A program made the translations under genes and the position numbers. Shown here piece after piece: positions 50,433 to 64,000 of a DNA stretch of 64,000 nucleotides. The stretch covers positions 1 to 64,000 of the forward strand of contig NZ_MJAK01000006.1 of NCBI RefSeq assembly GCF_001742745.1. Direction: 5' to 3'. This DNA comes from Curtobacterium sp. ER1/6. Lineage in GTDB: Bacteria > Actinomycetota > Actinomycetes > Actinomycetales > Microbacteriaceae. Under the pieces are notes generated by a model. The model saw only the letters and a program-made list of their open reading frames with translations, had not been told where the DNA came from and did not search any database. The first letter of the stretch is position 1; each line of letters starts with the position of its first letter.

Positions 50433-50570
50433 TCAGGCGCTGAGCTCGGTGCGGCCCTTGCTGCGGCGCGCGGCGAGGATCGCGCGGCCGGCACGGGTGC
50501 GCATGCGGGCGCGGAAGCCGTGCTTCTTGGCGCGACGACGGTTGTTCGGCTGGAAGGTGCGCTTGCTCAT
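50433..50570 (-). CDS. rpmH: 50S ribosomal protein L34
   Basis: A 45-residue L34, highly basic: [45 protein letters not shown]. Full canonical length. GGAGATC precedes ATG 50570. First gene of the leftward cluster, divergent from dnaA as is usual. Confidence 0.98.
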   Translation of the reverse strand: MSKRTFQPNNRRRAKKHGFRARMRTRAGRAILAARRSKGRTELSA

Positions 50571-51055
50571 GATGATCTCCACACGGCTGCGCGCGAGGAT
50601 GGGCCCGGCGCGAACCGTCACGTATGTCTACAGCCGCTCGACGAGGCCGAACAGCACGATGGGCGCGACCGAATGGCCGCAGTCAACTGGTTAACGGTAC
50701 GTGACAGCGGCGTGGAGGTCAAACGGTGCCGGGCCGGTGCTCCGCCATCGGCCTGCGCACGATCATCATCCACATTGGGGAAAACGTGCGTTCGGTACGA
50801 CACGCTCCGACCCTTTACAGTGGTGTGATCGATCGGCCCGTTCCGCGGAGCGACGGGGGAGTCACCTCCCCGCCCGCGACCAGGTCGACGTGGACAGGAC
50901 TGTGGACAACCCTGTGGATCACCGCCCGGGGCGACCGTGAACAGGACCGACGACGGTGCCGCCCGGACACGACCGCCCGTTCGCCGGGCACGACCACGTC
51001 CGGGGCCGTCCGACAGCAACCGACCACCGACAGCAGACCAGGAGACGAGCGCGAC
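50571..51055. promoter_or_regulatory. rpmH-dnaA divergent regulatory region
   Basis: 485 bases without a gene. A possible dnaA -10 is TACAGT at 50816-50821. DnaA-box-like sequences TGTGGACAA (50901-50909) and TGTGGATCA (50913-50921) lie in the dnaA leader, fitting autoregulation by DnaA. On the rpmH side TTGACT (minus strand, about 50684) may belong to its promoter. Confidence 0.6.
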
Positions 51056-52522
51056 ATGACGATGCCGGCCGACCCCGTCGAGGACCTCTGGTCCTCCGTC
51101 CTGGGCCTCCTCTCCGAGGACGACCGCATCACCCCGCAGCTGCACGGCTTCCTCAACCTGGTCGAACCGAAGGGCGTCCTCGCCGGCACCCTCTACCTCG
51201 AGGTCCCGAACGACCTGACCCGCGGGATGCTCGAGCAGCGCATCCGCATCCCGATCACCGAGGCCGTCTCCCGCGTCGGTGACGACTCGGTCGCGAACTT
51301 CGCGATCACGGTCAACCCGGACATGGCCTCCGAGCCCCGCGTCGACCCGGTCGTGCCGAGCCACCTGCCGGAGTACGCCGAACCGGTGCAGCAGCCCGTC
51401 GAGCAGAGCGCCGCGCCCCGGCAGTACATCGAGGCGCCGTTCGTCCCGAGCCAGATCGACGCACCGGGCACCAGCGGTCGCCCGGAGTCCCGGCTCAACC
51501 CGAAGTACAACTTCGACAACTTCGTCATCGGCTCGTCCAACCGGTTCGCCCACGCCGCGGCGGTCGCGGTGGCCGAGGCACCGGCCAAGGCGTACAACCC
51601 GCTCTTCATCTACGGCGACTCCGGTCTCGGCAAGACCCACCTGCTGCACGCGATCGGCCACTACGCCGAGAGCCTCTACCCGGGGATCCGGGTGCGGTAC
51701 GTGTCGAGCGAGGAGTTCACGAACGACTTCATCAACTCGATCGCGAACAACCGCTCGAACCAGTTCCAGCAGCGGTACCGCGACATCGACATCCTGCTGA
51801 TCGACGACATCCAGTTCCTCCAGGGGAAGGACTCCACGCAGGAGGCCTTCTTCCACACGTTCAACACGCTGCACGACCACAACAAGCAGGTCGTCATCAC
51901 GTCGGACGTCGCGCCGAAGCACCTCACCGGGTTCGAGGACCGGATGCGCTCGCGCTTCGAGTGGGGTCTGATCACCGACGTGCAGGCGCCGGAGCTCGAG
52001 ACGCGCATCGCGATCCTCCGCAAGAAGGCGCAGTCCGACCACCTGCAGGTGCCGGACGACATCCTCGAGTTCATGGCGTCGAAGGTGTCGAGCAACATCC
52101 GGGAGCTCGAGGGCACGCTCATCCGCGTGACGGCCTTCGCGAGCCTGAACCGCACGGCCGTCGACATGGCCCTGGTGCAGACCGTCCTCAAGGACCTCAT
52201 CACGCTCGACGACGACAACGTGGTCGCGCCGACGGACATCATCAACCACACCGCGGAGTACTTCAAGCTCTCCGTCGACGACCTGTACGGGTCCTCGCGG
52301 TCCCAGGCGATCGCGACAGCACGGCAGATCGCGATGTACCTCTGCCGTGAGCTCACGAGCCTGTCGCTGCCGAAGATCGGCCAGCTCTTCGGCAACCGCG
52401 ACCACACCACCGTGATGTACGCGAACAAGAAGATCACCGAGCTCATGAAGGAGCGCCGGTCGATCTACAACCAGGTCACCGAGCTGACGAGCCGCATCAA
52501 GCAGGACCGCCGCTACCGCTGA
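51056..52522 (+). CDS. dnaA: Chromosomal replication initiator DnaA
   Basis: A 488-residue initiator. Domain I about 1-90 (VEDLWSSVLGLLSEDDRITP), a Pro/Gln-rich domain II to about 150, AAA+ domain from LNPKYNFDNFVIGSSNRFAH with Walker A GDSGLGKTHLLHAIGHY (about 188) and Walker B DILLIDDIQFLQGKDSTQEA (about 247), and domain IV with the DnaA signature GNRDHTTVMYANKKI. Domain II is short compared with Streptomyces. AGGAGA lies 11 bases upstream of ATG 51056. Its stop codon lies in a 19-bp tandem duplication. Confidence 0.98.
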   Translation: MTMPADPVEDLWSSVLGLLSEDDRITPQLHGFLNLVEPKGVLAGTLYLEVPNDLTRGMLEQRIRIPITEAVSRVGDDSVANFAITVNPDMASEPRVDPVVPSHLPEYAEPVQQPVEQSAAPRQYIEAPFVPSQIDAPGTSGRPESRLNPKYNFDNFVIGSSNRFAHAAAVAVAEAPAKAYNPLFIYGDSGLGKTHLLHAIGHYAESLYPGIRVRYVSSEEFTNDFINSIANNRSNQFQQRYRDIDILLIDDIQFLQGKDSTQEAFFHTFNTLHDHNKQVVITSDVAPKHLTGFEDRMRSRFEWGLITDVQAPELETRIAILRKKAQSDHLQVPDDILEFMASKVSSNIRELEGTLIRVTAFASLNRTAVDMALVQTVLKDLITLDDDNVVAPTDIINHTAEYFKLSVDDLYGSSRSQAIATARQIAMYLCRELTSLSLPKIGQLFGNRDHTTVMYANKKITELMKERRSIYNQVTELTSRIKQDRRYR

Positions 52523-52557
52523 CGCGAGCGGGACCACCTGACGCGAGCGGGACCACC
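52520..52557. repeat. 19-bp tandem duplication across the dnaA stop codon
   Basis: TGACGCGAGCGGGACCACC occurs twice head to tail (52520-52538 and 52539-52557). The first copy begins with the TGA stop of dnaA. Confidence 0.9.
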
Positions 52558-52607
52558 CGACGGACGGGAGGCGCGGGGCCGGACGGCACCGCGCCTCCCG
52601 TCCGTCG
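52558..52607 (+). terminator. Palindromic repeat acting as dnaA terminator
   Basis: Perfect 19-bp arms (52558-52576 and 52589-52607) with a 12-base loop; the left arm contains GGACGGGAGGCGCGG. It is one of the best-preserved members of the intergenic family and separates dnaA from the origin. Confidence 0.75.
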
Positions 52608-53063
52608 TTCCGTCACCATCGCGTCGACGTCCGTGCGGCAACGCCGCGACCACCTCGATCGGCCCGCTGCGGCGCGCATCCACCATCTGAGACGGTTCCA
52701 TGCGCCGAGTTTCCCCCAGTGTGGAAAGCCTGTGGATAACTGTGGAGGACACGCGGTCCCGTTGTTCACAGTCCTGCCCCCACCTGTGGAGACTGGGGAT
52801 GGAAGCGGATAGATGACTTTTCTTCATCCCGAAGCCGTCAACACGCCACTCACAACTCACACGTGTGTAGTTCCCTGTGGAGAAGCGGGATGCACAGAGT
52901 TATCCACACTGTGCACAGGCGTTAACACCATTGATCCTGGTTAACGATGAAGTTCCGCGGGCCAACCTTGTGGACGGCGGGATGACAAGAAATCCGGGCC
53001 CTGCTCCGCTGTGCCACAATGGGGCGGCCGGACAGTCCGCACCGATCGACAGGGGTCCCAGCT
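52608..53063. other. oriC: Chromosomal replication origin oriC
   Basis: A gene-free stretch between dnaA and dnaN with many DnaA boxes: TGTGGATAA (52731) and TTATCCACA (52900) are perfect, with variants TGTGGAAAG (52720), TGTGGAGGA (52741), TTGTTCACA (52762), TGTGGAGAC (52785), TGTGGAGAA (52876) and TGTGCACAG (52910). Relatively AT-rich patches, candidates for the unwinding element, are GATAGATGACTTTTCTTCATC (about 52808-52828) and GTTAACACCATTGATCC...GTTAAC (52921-52945). Location and boxes match actinobacterial origins. Confidence 0.9.
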
Positions 53064-54209
53064 GTGAAGTTCGAGGTCAACCGGGACGTCTTCTCCGAAG
53101 CCGTCTCCTTCGCGGTGAAGCTCCTCCCACAGCGCACGACCCTCCCGATCCTGTCCGGTGTCCTGATCCACGCCGAGGGCGACCGGCTCACGCTGTCGTC
53201 GTTCGACTACGAGGTCTCGGCGCAGACGTCGATCACGGCGCACATCGAGGACTCCGGCACGGTCCTGGTCTCCGGTCGGCTGCTGAACGACATCGCGAGC
53301 CGCCTGCCGAACGCCCCGGTCACCTTCACGACCGAGGAGTCCCGGATCTCGGTCACCTGCGGTTCGGCGCACTTCACGCTGCTGTCGATGCCCGTCGAGG
53401 AGTACCCGACGCTGCCCGAGGTCGGCGAGCAGACGGGCGTCATCCCCGGGGACTCGTTCTCGGAGGCCGTGTCCCAGGTCGCGGTCGCCGCCAGCCGTGA
53501 CGACGTCACCCCCGTCATCACCGGCGTGCAGCTCGAGGTCGGCGACAACGACCTGTCCCTGATCGCGACGGACCGCTACCGCGTCGCCGTCCGGACCATC
53601 GCGTGGGACTCCGGCCGCGTCGGCTCGGACCCGCTGCACGCCCTCGTCCCGGCTCGCACCCTGCAGGAGGTCGGCCGCACGTTCGGTTCCGCCTCGACCG
53701 TGTCGGTCTCGATCAGCGGCACCTCGGACCGCGAGCTCATCGCGTTCCACGCCGACGACAAGACGGTCACCTCGCTGCTCATCAAGGGCAACTACCCGCC
53801 GGTCCGCCGGCTCTTCCCGGAGACGGTCGACGACCACGCGGTGATCAACACCGCGGAGCTGGTCGAGGCCGTCCGACGGGTCTCCCTCGTCCTGGAGCGC
53901 GAAGCGGCGCTCCGGTTCTCCTTCTCGGTCGACGGGCTCACGCTCGAGGCGATCGGTTCCGAACAAGCGCAGGCGTCAGAGTCGATCAGTGCGTTGCTGA
54001 CCGGGGAGGAGACGGTGGTCTCGCTGAAGCCCGCCTTCCTCCTGGACGGGCTGAACGCGGTGCACTCCGAGTTCGTCAGGATCTCCTTCACCAAGACGGA
54101 GAACCCCAACAAGCCGGGCCCGGTGCTCATCACCGGCCAGACCTCGCAGGAGGCTCCGGCGACGGACGGGTACCGGTACCTGCTGCAGCCCAATCTCCTG
54201 CTGCGATAG
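53064..54209 (+). CDS. dnaN: DNA polymerase III sliding clamp (beta subunit)
   Basis: A 381-residue beta clamp from GTG 53064 (AGGGG eight bases upstream): KFEVNRDVFSEAVSFAVKLL, TTLPILSGVLIHAEGDRLTL, SRDDVTPVITGVQLEVGDND LSLIATDRYRVAVR and the C-terminal VLITGQTS then YRYLLQPNLL. Ring-shaped processivity factor. Confidence 0.97.
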   Translation: MKFEVNRDVFSEAVSFAVKLLPQRTTLPILSGVLIHAEGDRLTLSSFDYEVSAQTSITAHIEDSGTVLVSGRLLNDIASRLPNAPVTFTTEESRISVTCGSAHFTLLSMPVEEYPTLPEVGEQTGVIPGDSFSEAVSQVAVAASRDDVTPVITGVQLEVGDNDLSLIATDRYRVAVRTIAWDSGRVGSDPLHALVPARTLQEVGRTFGSASTVSVSISGTSDRELIAFHADDKTVTSLLIKGNYPPVRRLFPETVDDHAVINTAELVEAVRRVSLVLEREAALRFSFSVDGLTLEAIGSEQAQASESISALLTGEETVVSLKPAFLLDGLNAVHSEFVRISFTKTENPNKPGPVLITGQTSQEAPATDGYRYLLQPNLLLR

Positions 54210-54275
54210 CGGCAGCCGTACCACTGCGCTGACTCGCGACGAGCATCAGCGCGACGACGAACAGAAGAGGAAATC

Positions 54276-55163
54276 ATGCACATCGGTCTTGTCGGCCTCG
54301 GTCGCATGGGCAACAACATGCGTGCCCGTCTCCGCAACGCAGGCATCGAGGTCACCGGCTACGACGCGAACCCCGCGGTGTCGGACGTCGCCGACCTCGG
54401 CGCCCTCGCCGCCGCACTGCCCGAGGGCAAGAAGCTCGTGTGGGTCATGGTCCCGCACGGCAAGATCACCCACGACGTGATCACCGACCTCGCCGAGGTC
54501 CTCGGCGAGGGCGACCTCGTCATCGACGGTGGCAACTCGAAGTGGCTCGACGACGAGGTGCACGCGAAGCAGCTCGACGCCAAGGGCATCCGCTACATGG
54601 ACGCCGGCGTCTCCGGTGGCGTCTGGGGCAAGGACAACGGCTACGGCCTCATGGTGGGCGGCGCCCCCGAGGACGTCGCGTTCGCCATGCCGGTCTTCGA
54701 CGCGCTGCGTCCCGAGGGTCCCCGCGAGGAGGGCTTCTCGCACGCCGGCGGCGTCGGCGCGGGTCACTACGCGAAGATGGTCCACAACGGCATCGAGTAC
54801 GCCATCATGCAGGCGTACGGCGAGGGCTACGAGCTCCTCGAGGCCAAGGACATCGTCCACGACGTCCCCGCGGTCTTCGCCGGTTGGCAGCGCGGCACCG
54901 TCGTGCGCTCCTGGCTGCTCGACCTGCTCGTGCTCGCCATCAACGAGGACCCGAAGCTCGACGAGCTCGAGGGCTACGTGGACGACTCGGGCGAGGGCCG
55001 TTGGACCCTCGAAGAGGCGATCGAGCTCGCGGTGCCGATGCCCGCGCTCTCCGCGGCCATGTTCGCCCGCTTCGTCTCGCGTCAGGGCAGCCAGTCCCCG
55101 ACGATGAAGGCCGTCGCGGCGCTCCGCAACCAGTTCGGCGGCCACGCCGTCAAGAAGGCGTAG
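54276..55163 (+). CDS. gnd: 6-phosphogluconate dehydrogenase (decarboxylating), short form
   Basis: A 295-residue enzyme: IGLVGLGRMGNNMRARLRNA (nucleotide site), VIDGGNSKWLDDEVHAKQLD, YMDAGVSGGVWGKDNGYGLM, GAGHYAKMVHNGIEYAIMQA. The shorter GntZ/YqeC type, often NAD-preferring. Oxidises 6-phosphogluconate to ribulose 5-phosphate and CO2. Its place between dnaN and recF is conserved in this group. AGAGGAA precedes the ATG. Confidence 0.95.
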   Translation: MHIGLVGLGRMGNNMRARLRNAGIEVTGYDANPAVSDVADLGALAAALPEGKKLVWVMVPHGKITHDVITDLAEVLGEGDLVIDGGNSKWLDDEVHAKQLDAKGIRYMDAGVSGGVWGKDNGYGLMVGGAPEDVAFAMPVFDALRPEGPREEGFSHAGGVGAGHYAKMVHNGIEYAIMQAYGEGYELLEAKDIVHDVPAVFAGWQRGTVVRSWLLDLLVLAINEDPKLDELEGYVDDSGEGRWTLEEAIELAVPMPALSAAMFARFVSRQGSQSPTMKAVAALRNQFGGHAVKKA

Positions 55164-55182
55164 CTCAGGTAACCACCTGAGC
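55163..55182 (+). terminator. Short hairpin between gnd and recF
   Basis: GCTCAGGT-AACC-ACCTGAGC, a perfect 8-bp stem starting at the last base of the gnd stop codon. It may attenuate or process the transcript before recF, which has only a weak ribosome site. Confidence 0.5.
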
Positions 55183-55196
55183 TCGTCTCGGCCCGC

Positions 55197-56374
55197 GTGC
55201 ACGTCGACCACCTGCAACTCACCGACTTCCGGAACTACCGGGAGGCGGAGGTCGACCTCGCACGCGGGCCGAACCTGTTCGTCGGACGGAACGGGCAGGG
55301 CAAGACCAACCTGGTCGAGGCCATCGGCTACCTCTCCACCCTCGGGTCGCACCGCGTGCCGACGGACGCCGCCCTCGTCCGCCAGGGCTGCGACGCGGCG
55401 ATCGTCCGCGCGCGCCTGGCGCACGAGGACCGCAGCATCCTCGCCGAGGTCCAGATCAACCGGACGGGCTCGAACCGCGCGCAGGTCAACCGCGCCGCGA
55501 TCAAGCCCCGGGAACTCCCGCGGTACTGCACGAGCGTGCTCTTCGCGCCCGAGGACCTGGCACTCGTCCGCGGCGAACCGTCCGGACGCCGCCGCATGCT
55601 CGACGAGCTCCTCGGCCAGATCGCCCCGCGGATGCAGGGCGTGCTCGCCGACTACGACCGGACGCTCCGGCAGCGCAACACCCTGCTGAAGTCGGCCCGG
55701 GCCAGCGGTGCCCGCGCCGGCTCGCTCGCGACGCTCGACGTCTGGGACGACCGGCTCGTCGCGTTCGGCTCCGAGATCGTCGCGGCGCGCGACCACCTGA
55801 CCCGACGGCTCGCCCCGTTCGTGACGGACGCCTACGCGACCGTGGCGGGCGAGCGGCACGAGGCCACGATCGCGGGCGTGCTGAGCATCCGCGGCGGCGA
55901 CCCCGAGGACGCCGGCGCGACCGACCCGGTCCTCGGCACCCCGGAGGAGCCGGTGTCCGTGGCCGCCGCGGCGGAGGCGTTCCGCGCGGCGCTCGAGCGC
56001 CGTCGACGTGAGGAGCTGGACCGCGGCCTGACCCTCGTCGGGCCCCACCGGGACGACGTGCTCTTCGAGCTGAACGGGTTACCCGCCCGCGGCTACGCCA
56101 GTCACGGCGAGTCCTGGTCGTTCGCGCTCGCCGTGCAGCTCGCCAGCGCCGCGGTACTCCGCGCCGAGTCGACGCTCGGCGACCCGATCATCATCCTCGA
56201 CGACGTCTTCGCCGAGCTCGACGAGTCGCGCCGGGAACGCCTCGCCGGCGCGGTCGCGGACTACGAGCAGGTCCTCATCACCGCGGCGGTGTTCGGCGAC
56301 GTGCCCCCGCAGCTCGCGGCGCACACGGTCCGGATCGAGGCGGGCACGATCGTGACCGACGAGGTGGACGCCTG

Positions 56375-56375
<1 letters not shown>
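55197..56375 (+). CDS. recF: DNA replication/repair protein RecF
   Basis: A 392-residue SMC-like ATPase: HVDHLQLTDFRNYREAEVDL, Walker A FVGRNGQGKTNLVEAIGYL, the signature-like ASHGESWSFALAVQLAS and Walker B DPIIILDDVFAELDESRR. Loads RecA at gaps with RecOR. GTG 55197 start. Stop overlaps the next gene (TGATG). Confidence 0.96.
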
Positions 56376-59018
<2,643 letters not shown>

Positions 59019-59038
59019 CCCGGGTCCCCGTCTCGAGC

Positions 59039-59078
59039 CGGACGGGAGGCGCGGTGCCAGCCGCGCGTCCCGGTCCGG
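59039..59078. repeat. Imperfect intergenic palindrome between gyrB and gyrA
   Basis: CCGGACGGGAGGCGCGG is followed by a partly matching complement CCGCGCGTCCCGGTCCGG. Same family as the elements at 52558 and 62674 but with mismatches on the right arm. Confidence 0.6.
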
Positions 59079-59151
59079 ACCACCTGTGGTCGCGCCCACC
59101 GCGACGAACGTCACCACGGCCTCCAGGCCGTCAGAAAGGGAACGCAAGCCA

Positions 59152-61801
<2,650 letters not shown>

Positions 61802-61809
<8 letters not shown>

Positions 61810-62209
61810 TGTCGCCGAGAAGCTCCAGAAGAAGGCGAAGCGGCCCGTCGGCACCCGGCAGGTCCGTCTGCGGCTGGTGTACCTCGACTTCTGGTCGATG
61901 GTGAAGCTCAGCTTCCTCATCGCCCTCGCCGGGTCGATCGTGATCGTCGTCGCGACGGCACTGGTCTGGGTCATCCTCAACCAGACGGGCGTATTCACGC
62001 AGATCGACGCCCTGCTGCGAGACGTGACCGGGCAGAACAGTTACTCGATCATGGACCAGTTCTCCCTCGGGCAGGTCCTCGGGTTCTCCGTCGTGGTCGG
62101 CATCCTCAACGTGGTCGTCGGCACCGTGCTCGGCGCCATCGTGAGCGTGCTCTACAACCTCAGTGTGCGGATCACGGGCGGGCTGCTCGTGGGCTTCACG
62201 AACAACTGA
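61802..62209 (+). CDS. DUF3566 membrane protein
   Basis: A 135-residue two-span protein: basic [20 protein letters not shown], then [20 protein letters not shown], span to [16 protein letters not shown], and second span [29 protein letters not shown]3566 proteins follow gyrA throughout actinobacteria; function unknown. Overlaps the gyrA end. Confidence 0.93.
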
Positions 62210-62265
62210 CACACCCGGCCGGGTGGGTTCCCACCGCTCGATTTCGTTCTGCGGGATCGTTGGGG

Positions 62266-62271
62266 TAGGCT
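62266..62271 (+). promoter_or_regulatory. Possible -10 box for the tRNA genes
   Basis: TAGGCT lies 15-20 bases before the tRNA-Ile gene, a typical distance for a tRNA promoter. No clear -35 box is seen. A small perfect palindrome CACCCGGCCGGGTG (62212-62225) just after DUF3566 may end the gyr transcript. Confidence 0.4.
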
Positions 62272-62285
62272 TTCATCCGGTCTGA

Positions 62286-62362
62286 GGGGCTATAGCTCAG
62301 GCGGTTAGAGCGCTTCGCTGATAACGAAGAGGTCCAAGGTTCAAGTCCTTGTAGCCCCACCA
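62286..62362 (+). tRNA. tRNA-Ile (GAT)
   Basis: Acceptor GGGGCTA pairs with TAGCCCC; D arm TAGCTCAGGCGGTTAGAGC; anticodon loop CTGATAA gives anticodon GAT; T arm GGTTCAAGTCC. CCA is encoded (62360-62362). Confidence 0.97.
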
Positions 62363-62394
62363 CTTCCCTCCGGGGCCGGTACGCTGGCCCGAAC

Positions 62395-62467
62395 GGGGCC
62401 TTAGCTCAGTTGGTAGAGCGCCTGCTTTGCAAGCAGGATGTCGGGAGTTCGATTCTCCCAGGCTCCA
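62395..62467 (+). tRNA. tRNA-Ala (TGC)
   Basis: Acceptor GGGGCCT pairs with AGGCTCC (one G-U); anticodon loop TTTGCAA gives TGC; T arm GAGTTCGATTC. The 3' end is A followed by CTC, so CCA is not encoded and must be added by the Cca enzyme. Confidence 0.97.
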
Positions 62468-62474
62468 CTCCCGC

Positions 62475-62510
62475 AAGCCCCCGGGTGCCACTCCGTGGCC
62501 CCGGGGGCTT
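62475..62510 (+). terminator. Terminator after tRNA-Ala
   Basis: AAGCCCCCGGG (62475-62485) and CCCGGGGGCTT (62500-62510) form an 11-bp stem with an inner CCAC/GTGG pairing. Confidence 0.75.
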
Positions 62511-62673
62511 CGTCGTGCGCTCGCGCTGCGCCGCTCCGCGGTGGGCGCCCCGGGTTCCGCAATGACGGCATCTCGCGCGGCTGACGGGCTCTCCCTGGGA
62601 CCCGGACGGCGACCGGGCGGCGTGTTCCGGGACCTCGAGGGGCGCACGCGGGCGCGTCTGTGATGCGGTGCGC

Positions 62674-62717
62674 CGGACGGGAGGCGCGTGGCGGGGGTGC
62701 ACCGCGCCTCCCGTCCG
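62674..62717. repeat. Intergenic palindrome, well-preserved copy
   Basis: Perfect 15-bp arms CGGACGGGAGGCGCG (62674-62688) and its complement (62703-62717). It stands alone, about 200 bases past the tRNA-Ala gene and with no gene immediately upstream. The surrounding 62511-62969 shows no gene. Confidence 0.75.
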
Positions 62718-62969
62718 ACAGACGGTCACCCGTGCGCCGCGGGGGCCGGTCGGAGGTGGCGAGCGTCGTGCACCGCGCCGCACCTCGGCTCCCACGGAAG
62801 CCGGGCAGGCGAGCCTCGCGCCGTCGGTTGCCGAGCGGGCAGGACGTGCCGCGTGCGTGGCGCCGAGCGGGCGCGATCTGTCGGGGAGGGCTGCTGAGGG
62901 TGACAGGGGGTGCCCGTTCGCGGCGGGCGAGGGGTGCTGTGCGGCGGCGGGCAGGCCGGCGCGGGACGA

Positions 62970-63002
62970 CGAAGGGCCCCGGCGCAGTGCCGGGGCCCTT
63001 CG
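62970..63002. terminator. Terminator of the 63017 gene
   Basis: CGAAGGGCCCCGGC and GCCGGGGCCCTTCG form a perfect 14-bp stem with loop GCAGT, 15 bases past the minus-strand stop. Confidence 0.75.
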
Positions 63003-63016
63003 ATCGAACCGGGAGG

Positions 63017-63592
63017 TCAGGCGGCGGGCTTCTCCGCCGAGTCGGCGTCGTCGGCGACCCAGAGGTCGTCGTCGGCGCGGAGCGTCTGGTACGCGGCGTA
63101 GGCGGCACCGGCGACGGCGACCACGCCGACGACGATCAGGGCGACCCCGCCGAAGCCGAGCCCCTTCTTCTGCTGGCCGGGCGTGTACTTCGCCGCGACC
63201 TTGCCGGCCTTCTTGCCCTTCTTCTGGGCTTCCTTCACGATCTTCTTGACGCGCGGGTCCTTCGCCAGGTCCTTCACGCTCAGCACGGAGCCGGCGGTCG
63301 CGACGAGACCGGGGACGACCTCGGTCTGGAAGCGGTGCGAGGCGCTCTGTGCGGCCGACGTCGCGGCGTGCACGCCGGTGGCGACCGCGGGGCGGATGCC
63401 GTTGTCGATCGCGTTCTGGACACGCGGTGCGATGTCCTTGCGAGCTGCGTCTGCTGCGTGCGAGCGGGCCTCGGCGAGGATCGCGTTCGCGTGCTCGAGG
63501 ACCTTGCGCTGCTCGCCGAGGAGCGAGGCGGTCTTGCCCTTGAGCTTCTTGATCTGCTTCCGACGCTTGCGCGGGATCTCGATCGTCGTCAT
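63017..63592 (-). CDS. Coiled, single-span membrane protein, unknown function
   Basis: A 191-residue protein with GGAGG before ATG 63592. Basic N-terminus [20 protein letters not shown], a long Ala-rich helix ([20 protein letters not shown]), basic [20 protein letters not shown], one span [20 protein letters not shown] and an acidic tail [19 protein letters not shown]. No named domain. Found commonly near ppiA in this group, I believe; function unknown. Confidence 0.7.
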   Translation of the reverse strand: MTTIEIPRKRRKQIKKLKGKTASLLGEQRKVLEHANAILAEARSHAADAARKDIAPRVQNAIDNGIRPAVATGVHAATSAAQSASHRFQTEVVPGLVATAGSVLSVKDLAKDPRVKKIVKEAQKKGKKAGKVAAKYTPGQQKKGLGFGGVALIVVGVVAVAGAAYAAYQTLRADDDLWVADDADSAEKPAA

Positions 63593-63709
63593 CTGGTACC
63601 TCCATCGGAACGGCGTGACCCCCATCCTGCCACCGAGCACCCTGACAGGTCACGGATCGTCGGCTGTGTGATCCGTGTCACCGTCGGGAGTACATGCGAG
63701 AATCGACAC

Positions 63710-64000
63710 ATGTCTCTGCACACCGCTGTCGCAACGATCCACACGAACAAGGGCGACGTCCGCGTCAACCTGTTCGGCAACCACGCTCCGAAGACCGTCA
63801 AGAACTTCGTCGACCTCGCGACCGGCAAGCAGGAGTGGACGCACCCCGGCACGGGCAAGGTCTCGACCGACAAGCTCTACGACGGTGTCGTCTTCCACCG
63901 CATCATCAAGGACTTCATGATCCAGGGCGGCGACCCCCTGGGCCAGGGCATCGGTGGCCCGGGCTACCGCTTCGACGACGAGATCTCCCCGGAGCTCACG
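63710..64000 (+). CDS. Peptidyl-prolyl cis-trans isomerase (cyclophilin), partial
   Basis: The first 97 codons of a cyclophilin, cut by the window end. [37 protein letters not shown], and the catalytic-region [20 protein letters not shown] with FHR are diagnostic. Catalyses prolyl isomerisation; no signal peptide, so cytosolic. Confidence 0.95.
   Translation, partial: MSLHTAVATIHTNKGDVRVNLFGNHAPKTVKNFVDLATGKQEWTHPGTGKVSTDKLYDGVVFHRIIKDFMIQGGDPLGQGIGGPGYRFDDEISPELT

Noticed and set aside
62511..62969. Several open frames after the tRNAs
   Set aside because: All are Arg/Gly/Pro/Ala-rich shadows; the region holds only a palindromic repeat.

Overview
The window is high-GC actinobacterial chromosome around the replication origin. 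Order and content (rpmH, dnaA, oriC, dnaN, gnd, recF, DciA-type gene, gyrB, gyrA, DUF3566, tRNA-Ile, tRNA-Ala on one side; rnpA, yidD, yidC, jag/khpB, rsmG, parA, parB, ddl, trxA, trxB, murJ, cca, rpsF-ssb-rpsR-rplI and dnaB on the other) fit the family Microbacteriaceae; a Curtobacterium-like organism is my inference from overall protein flavour, not from a search.

Layout. 1-17.4 kb is accessory: many small one-component regulators next to their targets (MarR, TetR, AraC, MmyB-type XRE), oxidoreductases, a TerC membrane protein, a TasA/SipW-type secreted protein and an LAYTG cell-wall surface protein. Several genes here are decaying: an MFS transporter, a serine resolvase, a frameshifted small membrane protein, and an HTH gene that has lost its stop. 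17.4-19.3 kb carries a SEC-C zinc-motif gene whose base composition looks foreign. 19.3-20.7 kb is dnaB, followed upstream by a cluster of DnaA-box-like sequences.

21.1-32.5 kb is a type VII secretion (WXG100/EssC-like) locus inserted between rplI and dnaB. It has one large FHA/FtsK ATPase, three unrecognised overlapping accessory genes, and two tandem modules of [WXG100 protein + small helical partner + large membrane-spanning putative secreted protein]. The two WXG100 proteins are identical in amino acid sequence but differ by about 17 silent bases, whereas the large proteins have diverged. No EccB, EccD, EccE, mycosin, EsaA, EssA or EssB relative is recognisable in the window. This is the strongest candidate for an undescribed system.

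32.7-36.1 kb is the ribosomal/ssb operon and the CCA-adding enzyme. 36.2-40.4 kb is a single reading frame joining a DUF6049 envelope protein to the lipid II flippase MurJ. 40.4-44.4 kb holds trxB-trxA, an aminotransferase and ddl. 44.4-50.6 kb holds parAB with three sites GTTCCACGTGGAAC (parS-like), rsmG, khpB, yidC, yidD, rnpA and rpmH. 50.6-62.2 kb is dnaA-oriC-dnaN-gnd-recF-dciA-gyrB-gyrA-DUF3566. The window ends with two tRNAs, a coiled membrane protein and the start of a cyclophilin.

A GC-rich palindromic element (half-site about GGACGGGAGGCGCG) recurs between genes over the whole window and also appears, broken, inside the DUF6049-MurJ linker. Functions are assigned by reading sequence only; no database search was possible.
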